From the NCBI RefSeq assembly GCF_025128095.1, contig NZ_JAHLYT010000048.1:62001-126000 (forward strand): a DNA stretch of 64,000 nucleotides. Direction: 5' to 3'. A model generated the notes under the pieces. It was not told the origin of the DNA. It worked only from the letters and a program-made list of their open reading frames with translations, and did not search any database. Every line of letters begins with the position of its first letter. Position 1 is the stretch's first letter. This DNA comes from Synechococcus sp. CS-1328. Its GTDB lineage: Bacteria > Cyanobacteriota > Cyanobacteriia > PCC-6307 > Cyanobiaceae. Made by a program: the position numbers and the translations under genes. Below, piece after piece: positions 28,032 to 36,079 of the stretch.

Positions 28032-30503
28032 ATGGCCAGCACTTCCAGTCGTGACGCAGCTCTGGAGCGCCGCAAGGCCCTGACCAGCGCAGGCAAGAAA
28101 GCCGCTGGCCGCTACGGCTCCAGCGCCAGCCGCGTGCGCACGGCTGCCGATGCCCGTCCTACCCGCACCACCATGCCGGAGCCGGTCGTGACGCCTGCCG
28201 CGCCGGTCCAGGCGACCAGGCCCAGCCGGCCGGCACGATCGGCTTCGCTGTCGTTGTCGGCCCCGGCACCCAGCCAAACTGTGGCGGCTCCGGCGCGCAG
28301 CGCCGCGCGGCCGATCAGCAATCCCAGCCGGGAGTTGGTTCTCTCCCGCCGCGAAGCCCTCAGCAAGCGGGGCAAGCGGGCCGATACCAGCCGCGACCGC
28401 ACCCGTACCGATCTCCAGAAGACCGCCGCAACTGGTGCCGGATCCTCTGTCGCCCCGGCCAGCGAGCACAAGTGCAAGTGTCAGGAGCGCCAGGCTGAAG
28501 CCTCGGCCCCGGCCAGCAGTGCTCCGGCTCGCCGTTCGGCTTCTCTGGGGAGTTCCAGCCTTAGCAGCAGTCTGTCCTCCCGCAGCAGCAGTGCTGCTGA
28601 TCGCCGTCCTGCCGTGAAGCGCTCCTCGCAGCACAATCCCAGCCGTTCCCTGGTGCTGGCCCGCCGCGAAGCCCTGAGCAAGCGCGGTAAGGCCGCCAAC
28701 ACGCCCAGCAATTCCACGGCTGCAGCTGTGGCGCGCCAGGGCAACCCCGACATCACCACCCGGGAACTGGCTCAGAAGGTGCGTGAGCTCAAGAGCAAGG
28801 TGGGCTCCAGCGGTGCCACGCGGGGCAGCGGCAGCACCCGTCCCACGGGCCCCAACCTGCATGGCGCCAAGCAGTCGGCTGCCGCCGATGCCCACTGGAA
28901 GGTGAGCGCCAGTGAAACCCTCCGCGGCCAGATCGTGACCGGCACCCAGGCCAATCGGTCGTCCAGGACCACGGGCAATGAGGCCGGCACCTGCCGCACG
29001 GTCACCGGCACCGAATACATGGGTGCTGAGGTGTTTCAGACCTTCTGCCAGGACCGGCCTTCCCCCGCCCAGCCGGCCAAGGTTCGGGTCTCTGCCACCA
29101 GCCATGGCAACCGCGTGACCGGCAATGAGGTGGGCCGCTCGGAGAAGGTGACCGGCGATGAGCCCGGCACCTGCAAGACGATCACCGGCACGGAATACAT
29201 CTCCGCCAATCAGGCCCTGGCCTACTGCGGCGATCTCGAGCCCAGCCCGCGCAAGGTGGGTCACAGCCAGACCCTCGGTGGCCGTCCGGTCTCCGGCGTG
29301 ATGGTGGGGCGCAGTGAGCGGGTCACCGGCGATGAGCCCGGTTCCGGACGTCATCTCACGGGTACCCAGTACCTCGGGTCTGAGCCCCTGGTGCCCGGCC
29401 GCGCCCCCGATAAGGTCAATGTGCTTCAGACTCTCCGCGGCACGGGGATCACCGGCACCCACGTCGGTCGTAGCGAGCGGGTCACGGGCGATGAGCCCGG
29501 CAGCTGCCGCCGCGTCACCGGCGATGAATACATCGGCCGTCAGCAATTCGAGGGGTTTTGTGGATCCCAGCCCGAGCCGGAAGCGGCCAAGGTTGGATTC
29601 TCGATCACCAACAAGGCCCAGGTGGTGAGCGGAACGCGCACCGGCCGCTCCAGCCGGGTCACCGGCGATGAACCCGGCACCTGCAAGGCCGTCACCGGAA
29701 CCCCCTATGCCGGACTGGAGCAGGCGGGTGACTGGTGCTCCAGCAAGCAGGTCAAGGAGATTCGCCAGCGCACGCCTGCCCGTCTCGGCACTCCGGGCCC
29801 CAGCATGACCGGCCTGCAGCCCGGCATCGGTGGCGTCATGACCGGTGCTGAACGGGGTGCTTGTGAGCCCGTCACCGGCACGCCCTACCTCGGGGCCGAT
29901 CAGATGGCTGCCGCCTGCGGCGCCGCCGAAACCCACGACGCCGATTTCCCCCAGTCGCTCGATTCCCAGCCCTGGGAGCAATTCAGCATCCAGTCTCCGG
30001 CCCGTGCTGCCCAGAGTGAGCGTCAGAAATCCGGGGCTGTGACCGGCACCAGTTATGAACAGGGCAATCGCATCACGGGCCCGTTCGACATGGCCTCCGG
30101 CAAGGTGACCGGCACCGAGCAGTTCCGCTTTGACCGCCATGGCAGCGGCTCCTCCGCCTTTGATCGGATCTCGGCCCGCGGGCGGGCGCCGATCAGCGTC
30201 GATGAGGATGTGCGCCCTGCGTCCGCTCCGGAGCGTCCCCTGTCCCGGGTCACCGGCGAAGGGATTTCCGCTGGCCTGAACATCACCGGCGACGACTGGG
30301 ATCGTGGCGAGAGGGTCACTGGTACGGAGGGAGCGTCTGCCCGTCAGCGCAACCCCAGCCGTCCTGGTCCGATGACGGCCATGCCCACCTATGAGGCCAA
30401 GCGCAATGAAGCCGTTCCTGCTCCGGTGAGCCGGGTGACGGGATCCAGCGGCAGCACCGATCGCGGCTCTCTGGTGACCGTGTCCGGCGGCGCCCGCGGC
30501 TGA
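28032..30503 (+). CDS. csoS2: carboxysome scaffold protein CsoS2
   Basis: 823 residues from ATG at 28032. Disordered linker between RuBisCO and shell. N-region: repeats with the RuBisCO-binding R/K helix at about residues 8-26 (ALERRKALTSAGKKA), 100-118 (LVLSRREALSKRGKRA) and 204-222 (LVLARREALSKRGKAA), plus a degenerate fourth (TTRELAQKVRELKSKVG). Middle region (about 290-630): six M repeats with VTG...VTGDEPG.C motifs; the third lacks its Cys pair. C-region ends with the conserved VTVSGGARG tail that anchors to the shell. No clear -1 slippery site was noticed, so one full-length product is expected. Confidence 0.97.
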   Translation: MASTSSRDAALERRKALTSAGKKAAGRYGSSASRVRTAADARPTRTTMPEPVVTPAAPVQATRPSRPARSASLSLSAPAPSQTVAAPARSAARPISNPSRELVLSRREALSKRGKRADTSRDRTRTDLQKTAATGAGSSVAPASEHKCKCQERQAEASAPASSAPARRSASLGSSSLSSSLSSRSSSAADRRPAVKRSSQHNPSRSLVLARREALSKRGKAANTPSNSTAAAVARQGNPDITTRELAQKVRELKSKVGSSGATRGSGSTRPTGPNLHGAKQSAAADAHWKVSASETLRGQIVTGTQANRSSRTTGNEAGTCRTVTGTEYMGAEVFQTFCQDRPSPAQPAKVRVSATSHGNRVTGNEVGRSEKVTGDEPGTCKTITGTEYISANQALAYCGDLEPSPRKVGHSQTLGGRPVSGVMVGRSERVTGDEPGSGRHLTGTQYLGSEPLVPGRAPDKVNVLQTLRGTGITGTHVGRSERVTGDEPGSCRRVTGDEYIGRQQFEGFCGSQPEPEAAKVGFSITNKAQVVSGTRTGRSSRVTGDEPGTCKAVTGTPYAGLEQAGDWCSSKQVKEIRQRTPARLGTPGPSMTGLQPGIGGVMTGAERGACEPVTGTPYLGADQMAAACGAAETHDADFPQSLDSQPWEQFSIQSPARAAQSERQKSGAVTGTSYEQGNRITGPFDMASGKVTGTEQFRFDRHGSGSSAFDRISARGRAPISVDEDVRPASAPERPLSRVTGEGISAGLNITGDDWDRGERVTGTEGASARQRNPSRPGPMTAMPTYEAKRNEAVPAPVSRVTGSSGSTDRGSLVTVSGGARG

Positions 30504-30507
30504 CCTG

Positions 30508-32241
30508 ATGCCACGCCGTCCGGTTTCTCCTGTCGTGCGCCCTCCTCAGGGCGCTGCGGCCCAGCGCCGCAGTCCTGCGGGCCCCAGCCCCGATGAGTTG
30601 CGACGCTCTGTCCAGCGCCTGCGGGGGCGCCTGGTCGAGCCTGAGATCACCAGCGCCACCAGCGCCTCCGAGGACGTAGCCAGTCCATCCGCCAACCCCT
30701 GGGAGTCAGCCCGTCGTGGGCGGGTCCGTCGCTCGCCTGAACTGACCCCGCGCCATGACTCCCCGGGCGTCTGTGCTGCCGCTGCCGGTCTGGAAGCCTG
30801 GCGGTCGCGCCGATCCTCGGCTTCCGCCTCCGTGAGGCTCCATCCCCTGACCGACGCCCGGGCCAACGCGGCCCTGCAGGCTTACGACACCCAGGTCAAG
30901 GGTGCCTTTGATCGGCTTGTGCCGGTGCTGAAGCGGCTTTCAGCCCTGCAGCATGAGGACGACTTCATCCCACGGGCGCAGGAGCTGGCCCGGGCCGAGC
31001 TTGGTTTTGAGCTGCCCCAGCCGATCCTTGAGACAGCCTGGGTGACGCAGCTGGATATGCGCACCCTGTTTGCCTGGTGCGTGTTCGAGACCTACGAGCA
31101 GACCAGCGCCAGTTTCTTCGAGCAGGATCCGCTCCAGGGCAGGCCTGGCTCAGCCAAGGTGGAAACCTTCGACGCCTTCCTGCTCGAGTGCGGCTTTCAC
31201 CTGCTCGACATCACGCCCTGCGCCGATGGCCGTTTGGCCCATGCCATCGCCTATGCCCTGCGGTTGCCCTTCGGCTCGGTGAGGCGGCGTCCCCATGCCG
31301 GTGCTCTGTTTGATGTCGAGAACACGGTGAGTCGCTGGGTAAAGACCGAGCACCGCCGCTACCGCGAGGGCCTGCCCAATCCGGCCCATGCCGATACCCG
31401 CTATCTCAAAGTGGTGCTTTACCACTTCAGCTCCCTCGATCCGAGCCATGAGGGCTGTGCGGCCCACGGCAGTAACGATGCTCTGGCGGCCGGTTGCGGT
31501 CTCAGTCGCCTTAAGGATTTCCAGCAGGCCGTGGAGAACAGCTTCTGCTGCGGTGCCTCGGTGGATCTGCTGTTGCTGGGGATCGATACCGACACCGATG
31601 CCCTGAGAGTTCACGTTCCTGGCCTCGATGGCAGCACCAATCTCGAGCGTTGGCTCGATGCCCGCCTGGTGTATGACGCCACCGCGGGGCTCAGTGCCGA
31701 GCAGGCTCGCGACCGGATCCTGGCCCTGGTTCAGCAGGCGGCCGCCAGCACGCCGGATCCCGGCATGGTGCGTCTGATCAGCAAACTGCTGGAGCACAAC
31801 CTCTCCCAGATTGATTACGTCCGCCAGTTCCACGGCGGTCACTACAGCGATGCCGGCCATGCCGAGCGCTTCATTGGAGTCGGCATCGGGTTCAAGGAAG
31901 TGCATCTGCGCAACCTCACTTACTTCGCCTACATGGACACCGTTGAGGAGGGCGCTCCCGACCTCGACGTGGGGGTGAAGATCTTCAAAGGTCTCAATGT
32001 GTCCCGCGGTCTGCCGGTGCCGGTGGTGGTGCGATTCGACTACAACGGCCAGGTCCCCGGTGCCCGAGACCGGGCTGAGCGCCATTGCCGGCGGGTGCAA
32101 CAGGCGATCGAGTCGCGCTACGGCGAGCTCTGTCGTGAAGGGCTCCTGCACGTGTTGCTGACGATTCGCGATCAGGATCGCCACGCGCCAGCCGAGACGA
32201 TCGGGTCCACGATCAGCTTCGCCAGCGGAGGAGGACACTGA
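30508..32241 (+). CDS. csoSCA: carboxysomal carbonic anhydrase CsoSCA
   Basis: 577 residues. It converts HCO3- to CO2 inside the shell. Beta-class active site: CxDxR in ITPCADGRLAHA (about C238, D240, R242), then H320 in AAHGSND and C330 in LAAGCGL as the remaining Zn ligands. The N-terminal ~115 residues are Arg/Pro-rich and probably bind RuBisCO or shell. The C-terminal domain is a degenerate duplicate of the catalytic fold. It starts 5 bases after csoS2 and ends 1 base before csoS4A. Confidence 0.97.
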   Translation: MPRRPVSPVVRPPQGAAAQRRSPAGPSPDELRRSVQRLRGRLVEPEITSATSASEDVASPSANPWESARRGRVRRSPELTPRHDSPGVCAAAAGLEAWRSRRSSASASVRLHPLTDARANAALQAYDTQVKGAFDRLVPVLKRLSALQHEDDFIPRAQELARAELGFELPQPILETAWVTQLDMRTLFAWCVFETYEQTSASFFEQDPLQGRPGSAKVETFDAFLLECGFHLLDITPCADGRLAHAIAYALRLPFGSVRRRPHAGALFDVENTVSRWVKTEHRRYREGLPNPAHADTRYLKVVLYHFSSLDPSHEGCAAHGSNDALAAGCGLSRLKDFQQAVENSFCCGASVDLLLLGIDTDTDALRVHVPGLDGSTNLERWLDARLVYDATAGLSAEQARDRILALVQQAAASTPDPGMVRLISKLLEHNLSQIDYVRQFHGGHYSDAGHAERFIGVGIGFKEVHLRNLTYFAYMDTVEEGAPDLDVGVKIFKGLNVSRGLPVPVVVRFDYNGQVPGARDRAERHCRRVQQAIESRYGELCREGLLHVLLTIRDQDRHAPAETIGSTISFASGGGH

Positions 32242-32242
32242 G

Positions 32243-32521
32243 ATGTTGATCTGCAAGGTGTTGAAGCCCCTGGTTTCGACCAACCGCATTCCCGACTTCG
32301 AGCACAAGCATCTTCAGGTGGTTCTGGATGGCAGTACCCAGAAGGTTGCTGTTGACGCCGTCGGTTGCATTCCCGGTGATTGGGTGATCTGTGTGGGCAG
32401 CTCGGCGGCCCGCGAGGCGGCAGGCAGTAAGTCTTACCCGAGTGATCTCACGATCGTGGGCATCATCGATCACTGGGATCCCGATGCCGCCAAGGCGATG
32501 GCGTCAGGAGGGAGTCAGTAA
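32243..32521 (+). CDS. csoS4A: carboxysome vertex pentamer CsoS4A
   Basis: 92 residues (MLICKVLKPLVSTNRIPDFE ... TIVGIIDHWDPD). BMV (EutN/CcmL) fold that closes the twelve shell vertices. The stop overlaps the csoS4B start by one base (taatg), so the two pentamers are translationally coupled. Confidence 0.97.
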   Translation: MLICKVLKPLVSTNRIPDFEHKHLQVVLDGSTQKVAVDAVGCIPGDWVICVGSSAAREAAGSKSYPSDLTIVGIIDHWDPDAAKAMASGGSQ

Positions 32522-32772
32522 TGGAGATCATGCAGGTGATGGGTTCCCTGGTGTGCACCCAACGGGTTGAAGGATTCGCCCACCAGAACCTTCGTGTTCT
32601 TCGGACTCCGAAGGGCAAGCTCAGTGTCGCCGTGGATCCCGTCGGGGCCGCCGCTGGCAACTGGGTGTTCACCGCCAGCGGCTCCGCTGCCCGCCATGCC
32701 ACCGGTGACGCCAACCTGTTCACCGATCTCACCATCGGTGGAATCATCGACTTCTGGGAGCCGGACGGCTGA
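32521..32772 (+). CDS. csoS4B: carboxysome vertex pentamer CsoS4B
   Basis: 83 residues (MEIMQVMGSLVCTQRVEGFA ... TIGGIIDFWEPDG). Second BMV paralogue, usually less abundant than CsoS4A. Followed after 77 bases by csoS1E. Confidence 0.97.
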   Translation: MEIMQVMGSLVCTQRVEGFAHQNLRVLRTPKGKLSVAVDPVGAAAGNWVFTASGSAARHATGDANLFTDLTIGGIIDFWEPDG

Positions 32773-32849
32773 CGCTCCACCGGCCCTACGCGCCGGCCCG
32801 CCCCTAACGCCCGTTCCGTTCGCCAGCTCCCGCCACCCCCTCCCTGACC

Positions 32850-33656
32850 ATGGCCACCCCGACGCCCAGCTCCGCCGCCGGATCCACCCCGGCCCCGTCT
32901 GCGGAGACTGCCCCTGCCGTCACTCCCGCGGCGGCGGCCCCTGCCGCTCCTGTGGCGGCAGTTGCCAAGCCTGAGGAGGCCGTGGTCAGCTCGACTGCGC
33001 CCAAGGTCTCCACTGAGTCCAAGGCCCCCACCGCGCCCAGGGCCCTGCCGATCCCCTCGACCACTGGCACCCCTGCCGCCAGTGCCCCGACGGCTGCCCC
33101 CACCACTCCGGCGAAGCGCAGCAGCGCTCGCTCCATTGCCGCTGCCCGCGTCCCCTCTTCCCGTACCGCCATGGCTCGCACCTCAACCACCCGGGCCTCC
33201 AGCCGCTCGGCTGCGACCCGCCCCGCCGCCAGCCGTGCTTCCACAAGCCGTGCTTCCGGCTCCGGTCGTGCCGCTGATTCCGGTGGCACGGGCGGTGGCT
33301 CCTCAAGCCTCACGCCTCCCAACCGTTCCGCCGCTCCTTCCTTCCCGATGGCTTCTTCCGTAAAGGGCATCGCCCTTGGCATGATCGAGACGCGTGGCCT
33401 GGTCCCCGCCATCGAAGCCGCCGACGCCATGACCAAGGCCGCGGAAGTCACTCTGATCTCACGCGAGTTCGTTGGTGGTGGCTACGTCACCGTGATGGTG
33501 CGTGGCGAAACCGGGGCTGTGAACGCCGCGGTCCGGGCCGGTGCCGATGCCTGCGAGCGGGTCGGTGACGGCCTGGTGGCGGCCCACATCATTGCCCGTC
33601 CCCATGGCGAGGTTGAACCGGCCCTGGTTTGCACCGGTGCCACCCGTCGCCTCTGA
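32850..33656 (+). CDS. csoS1E: BMC shell protein with long disordered N-terminus (CsoS1E)
   Basis: 268 residues. The C-terminal ~98 residues are a complete BMC domain almost identical to CsoS1A (GIALGMIETRGLVPAIEAAD to AAHIIARPHGEVEPALVC). The first ~166 residues are low complexity: Ala/Pro/Thr-rich to about residue 88, then basic Ser/Arg-rich (KRSSARSIAAARVPSSRTAM onwards), then Gly/Ser. Such an extension is a feature of CsoS1E, known from some alpha-cyanobacteria. A Met at residue 167 (33348) just before the BMC domain could give a short CsoS1-like product, though no ribosome site is evident. Confidence 0.9.
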   Translation: MATPTPSSAAGSTPAPSAETAPAVTPAAAAPAAPVAAVAKPEEAVVSSTAPKVSTESKAPTAPRALPIPSTTGTPAASAPTAAPTTPAKRSSARSIAAARVPSSRTAMARTSTTRASSRSAATRPAASRASTSRASGSGRAADSGGTGGGSSSLTPPNRSAAPSFPMASSVKGIALGMIETRGLVPAIEAADAMTKAAEVTLISREFVGGGYVTVMVRGETGAVNAAVRAGADACERVGDGLVAAHIIARPHGEVEPALVCTGATRRL

Positions 33657-33661
33657 TCCCC

Positions 33662-34165
33662 ATGGACGATGCCGCCCATCCCCGCGTCCTCGGTTATCTC
33701 GGGCGCGCCCTGAGCCTTGAGCTCTCCGCCGTGCAGCAGTACATGACCCAGGCCTCCCTTGTGGAGCTCTGGGGAGATTCAGACGCTGCAGAGCGTTTTC
33801 GCCGCGAGACCGTGGAGGAAATGCAGCATGCCGAGCGCATCGTGCAGCAGATGCTCCGTCTGCGGGTGGCCCCGGCGGCCTCCCAGCTCCGCGCTGTCAC
33901 CCATGCGCCTGATCTGGTCGGTCTGCTGCGACTAAACAGCGTGCTCGAGCACGACTTGATCAACCACTACGCCGAGGCCGTGCGCTTCTGTGTGCTGATT
34001 GGTGATGAAGAAAACGCCGATTTCTTCCGGGCGCTCTGGAAGGAGGAACAGCATCACGGCGAAGAGCTGAATGGCTGGCTGCGGCAGCTGGCGGTGGTCC
34101 CACAGCCCGCTGCCCTGCCCGCCCCGACCCGTTACGACTACTCCCGTCACCGCGCCAGCTTCTAA
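33662..34165 (+). CDS. ferritin-like / bacterioferritin-like protein
   Basis: 167 residues from ATG at 33662, 5 bases after csoS1E. Four-helix ferritin-like domain with a full di-iron set: Glu in LSLELSAVQQY, ExxH in EEMQHAE, Glu in SVLEHDLINHY and ExxH in KEEQHHGEEL. Bacterioferritin-type genes occur beside cso operons in several autotrophs, but the role there is unknown; iron handling or redox protection are guesses. The C-terminal 25 residues (Pro-rich, ending RYDYSRHRASF) are unlike ferritins. Confidence 0.85.
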   Translation: MDDAAHPRVLGYLGRALSLELSAVQQYMTQASLVELWGDSDAAERFRRETVEEMQHAERIVQQMLRLRVAPAASQLRAVTHAPDLVGLLRLNSVLEHDLINHYAEAVRFCVLIGDEENADFFRALWKEEQHHGEELNGWLRQLAVVPQPAALPAPTRYDYSRHRASF

Positions 34166-34209
34166 GTCCGGCGCCGGACGTCCAGCCTCGTTGCCGTCCC
34201 TCTGCTGCC

Positions 34210-36069
34210 TTGGTCGCCGAACTTCCCCTGCCCAACCTGCCCCTGTCGATGCAGCTGGTCTGGTTGATTCCGCTGTATGGCTTCAGCGGGGTGCTGCTCT
34301 CCCTGCCATGGTCCACCGGCTGGATCAAACGCAATGGACCACGTCCGGCGGCCTACCTCAATCTGCTGGTCACCTTGGTGGCCTTTCTGCACGGCAGTCT
34401 GGTGCTGCGGCAGGTCTGGCTGGTCGGCCCCCAGCATCTGGCGATCCCCTGGTTCCACGCCGCCGATCTGAACCTCTCGATCGGCTTCGACCTCTCCCTC
34501 ACCAACCTGGCCGCCCTCGAGCTGGTCACCGGCCTCAGCCTGCTGGGCCAGGTCTTTGCCCTGGGCTACCTCGACAAGGAGTGGTCGCTGGCCCGCTTCT
34601 ATGCCCTGGTGGGATTCTTCGAGGGGGCCATGTCCGGGGTGGTGCTGAGCAGCAGCCTGTTCATGAGCTATTTCCTGCTGGAGATGCTCACCCTGTCCAC
34701 CTACCTGCTGGTGGGGTTCTGGTACGCCCAGCCCCTGGTGGTCACCGCGGCCCGGGATGCGTTTCTGACCAAGCGGGTCGGCGACGTACTGCTGCTGATG
34801 GGTGTGGTGGCCCTCTCGGCCTGGTCGGGTCAGACAGAGTTCACCGAGCTCTACGCCTGGGCCGCCAGTGCTCCGCTCACACCGCTGGCCGGAACCCTGT
34901 TGGGCCTGGGACTGATTGCCGGGCCGATGGGAAAGTGTGCCCAGTTCCCGATGCATCTCTGGCTGGATGAGGCGATGGAGGGGCCCAACCCGGCCTCGAT
35001 CCTGCGCAATTCCGTGGTGGTGACCTGCGGCGCCATCGTGCTGCTGAAGCTGATGCCGCTGCTGCTGATCTCTCCGGTGGCTACCGATGTGCTCCTGGCC
35101 GTGGGCGCGATCAGTGCGGTGGGCGGTGCCCTGGTGGCGATCGCCCAGGTGGATCTCAAACGGGCCTTCTCCTACTCCACCACCTCCTACCTGGGGCTGG
35201 TGTTCATCGCCATCGCCCTGCAGCAGCCGGGGATCGCCCTGCTGTTGCTGTTCGCCCACGGCCTGGCCAAGGCCCTGCTGTTCATGAGCGTGGGAAGCAT
35301 CATCGCCACCACCAACTGCCAGGACCTCACCGAACTTGGTGGCCTGGGCCGACGGATGCCCGCCACCACCGGCGCCTTCCTGATGGCGGCGGCCGGGGTC
35401 ACCGGCCTGTTGCCCCTGGGATGCTTCTGGTGCTTCGGCTTGCTGGTGCAGGCCTTCAGTGCCGAGCACCGGTCCTTCGCTGTGGTGGTGCTGCTCACCA
35501 ACCTGCTCACCCTGTTCAACCTCACCCGTGTGTACCGGCAGGTGTTCCTTGGCGACGCTCAGCCCAAGACGCGGCGGGCACCGGAGGTGAGCTGGCTGAT
35601 GGCTCTGCCGATGGTGAGCCTGACGGTGCTGGTGGGGTTGATGCCCTGGATCATGGCCCGCATCGATCCTGTGCCAGGCATCGCCTCGTTCTCCCCAGGG
35701 GTGGCGGCCCTGGTGATGGGCTCCGGTCTGATCGGGGTTGTCTCCGCGGCCGTGGTGCCGCTGAACAAGGCCTGGTCGCGCTCCCTGTTCAAGCCGCTGC
35801 GCACCTTGCAGGATCTGCTGGCCTTCGACTTCTATACCGACCGCATCTATCGCGCCACGATCGTGGCCTTCGTGGCAGCCCTCTCGCGGCTCACCAACGG
35901 TTTCGATGCCGCTGTGGTGAATGTGCTGGTCGATCGTGTCGGCAGCCTCTCGATGGCTGCGGCCGGAACTCTGCGTTTGTCCGTGAGCGGCCGCATGCAG
36001 ACCTACGTGCTCACGGCCCTGGTGGCGATCGTGCTCCTGCTGGCCTCCCTGAACTGGTTCATCGCCTGA
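34210..36069 (+). CDS. ndhF4: NDH-1 subunit F of the CO2-uptake complex (NdhF4 type)
   Basis: 619 residues from TTG at 34210; ATG at 34249 (MQLVWLIPLYGF) is also possible. About 15 membrane helices of the antiporter family. Proton-channel segments include GFFEGAMSGVV, GPMGKCAQFPMHLWLDEAMEGP and AQVDLKRAFSYSTTSYLGLV. Followed by ndhD and chpX, the arrangement of the constitutive CO2-uptake complex NDH-1MS' (NdhD4/F4/CupB). The F4 rather than F3 label rests on this context. Confidence 0.9.
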   Translation: MVAELPLPNLPLSMQLVWLIPLYGFSGVLLSLPWSTGWIKRNGPRPAAYLNLLVTLVAFLHGSLVLRQVWLVGPQHLAIPWFHAADLNLSIGFDLSLTNLAALELVTGLSLLGQVFALGYLDKEWSLARFYALVGFFEGAMSGVVLSSSLFMSYFLLEMLTLSTYLLVGFWYAQPLVVTAARDAFLTKRVGDVLLLMGVVALSAWSGQTEFTELYAWAASAPLTPLAGTLLGLGLIAGPMGKCAQFPMHLWLDEAMEGPNPASILRNSVVVTCGAIVLLKLMPLLLISPVATDVLLAVGAISAVGGALVAIAQVDLKRAFSYSTTSYLGLVFIAIALQQPGIALLLLFAHGLAKALLFMSVGSIIATTNCQDLTELGGLGRRMPATTGAFLMAAAGVTGLLPLGCFWCFGLLVQAFSAEHRSFAVVVLLTNLLTLFNLTRVYRQVFLGDAQPKTRRAPEVSWLMALPMVSLTVLVGLMPWIMARIDPVPGIASFSPGVAALVMGSGLIGVVSAAVVPLNKAWSRSLFKPLRTLQDLLAFDFYTDRIYRATIVAFVAALSRLTNGFDAAVVNVLVDRVGSLSMAAAGTLRLSVSGRMQTYVLTALVAIVLLLASLNWFIA

Positions 36070-36079
36070 GGATCGATCG

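Noticed and set aside
28900-29930. Regularly spaced repeats that might be taken for CRISPR
   Set aside because: They are the protein-coding middle repeats of CsoS2, in frame and degenerate at DNA level.
27981-30140. 719-codon open minus-strand frame
   Set aside because: Antisense to csoS2; open only because csoS2 is repetitive and GC-rich.
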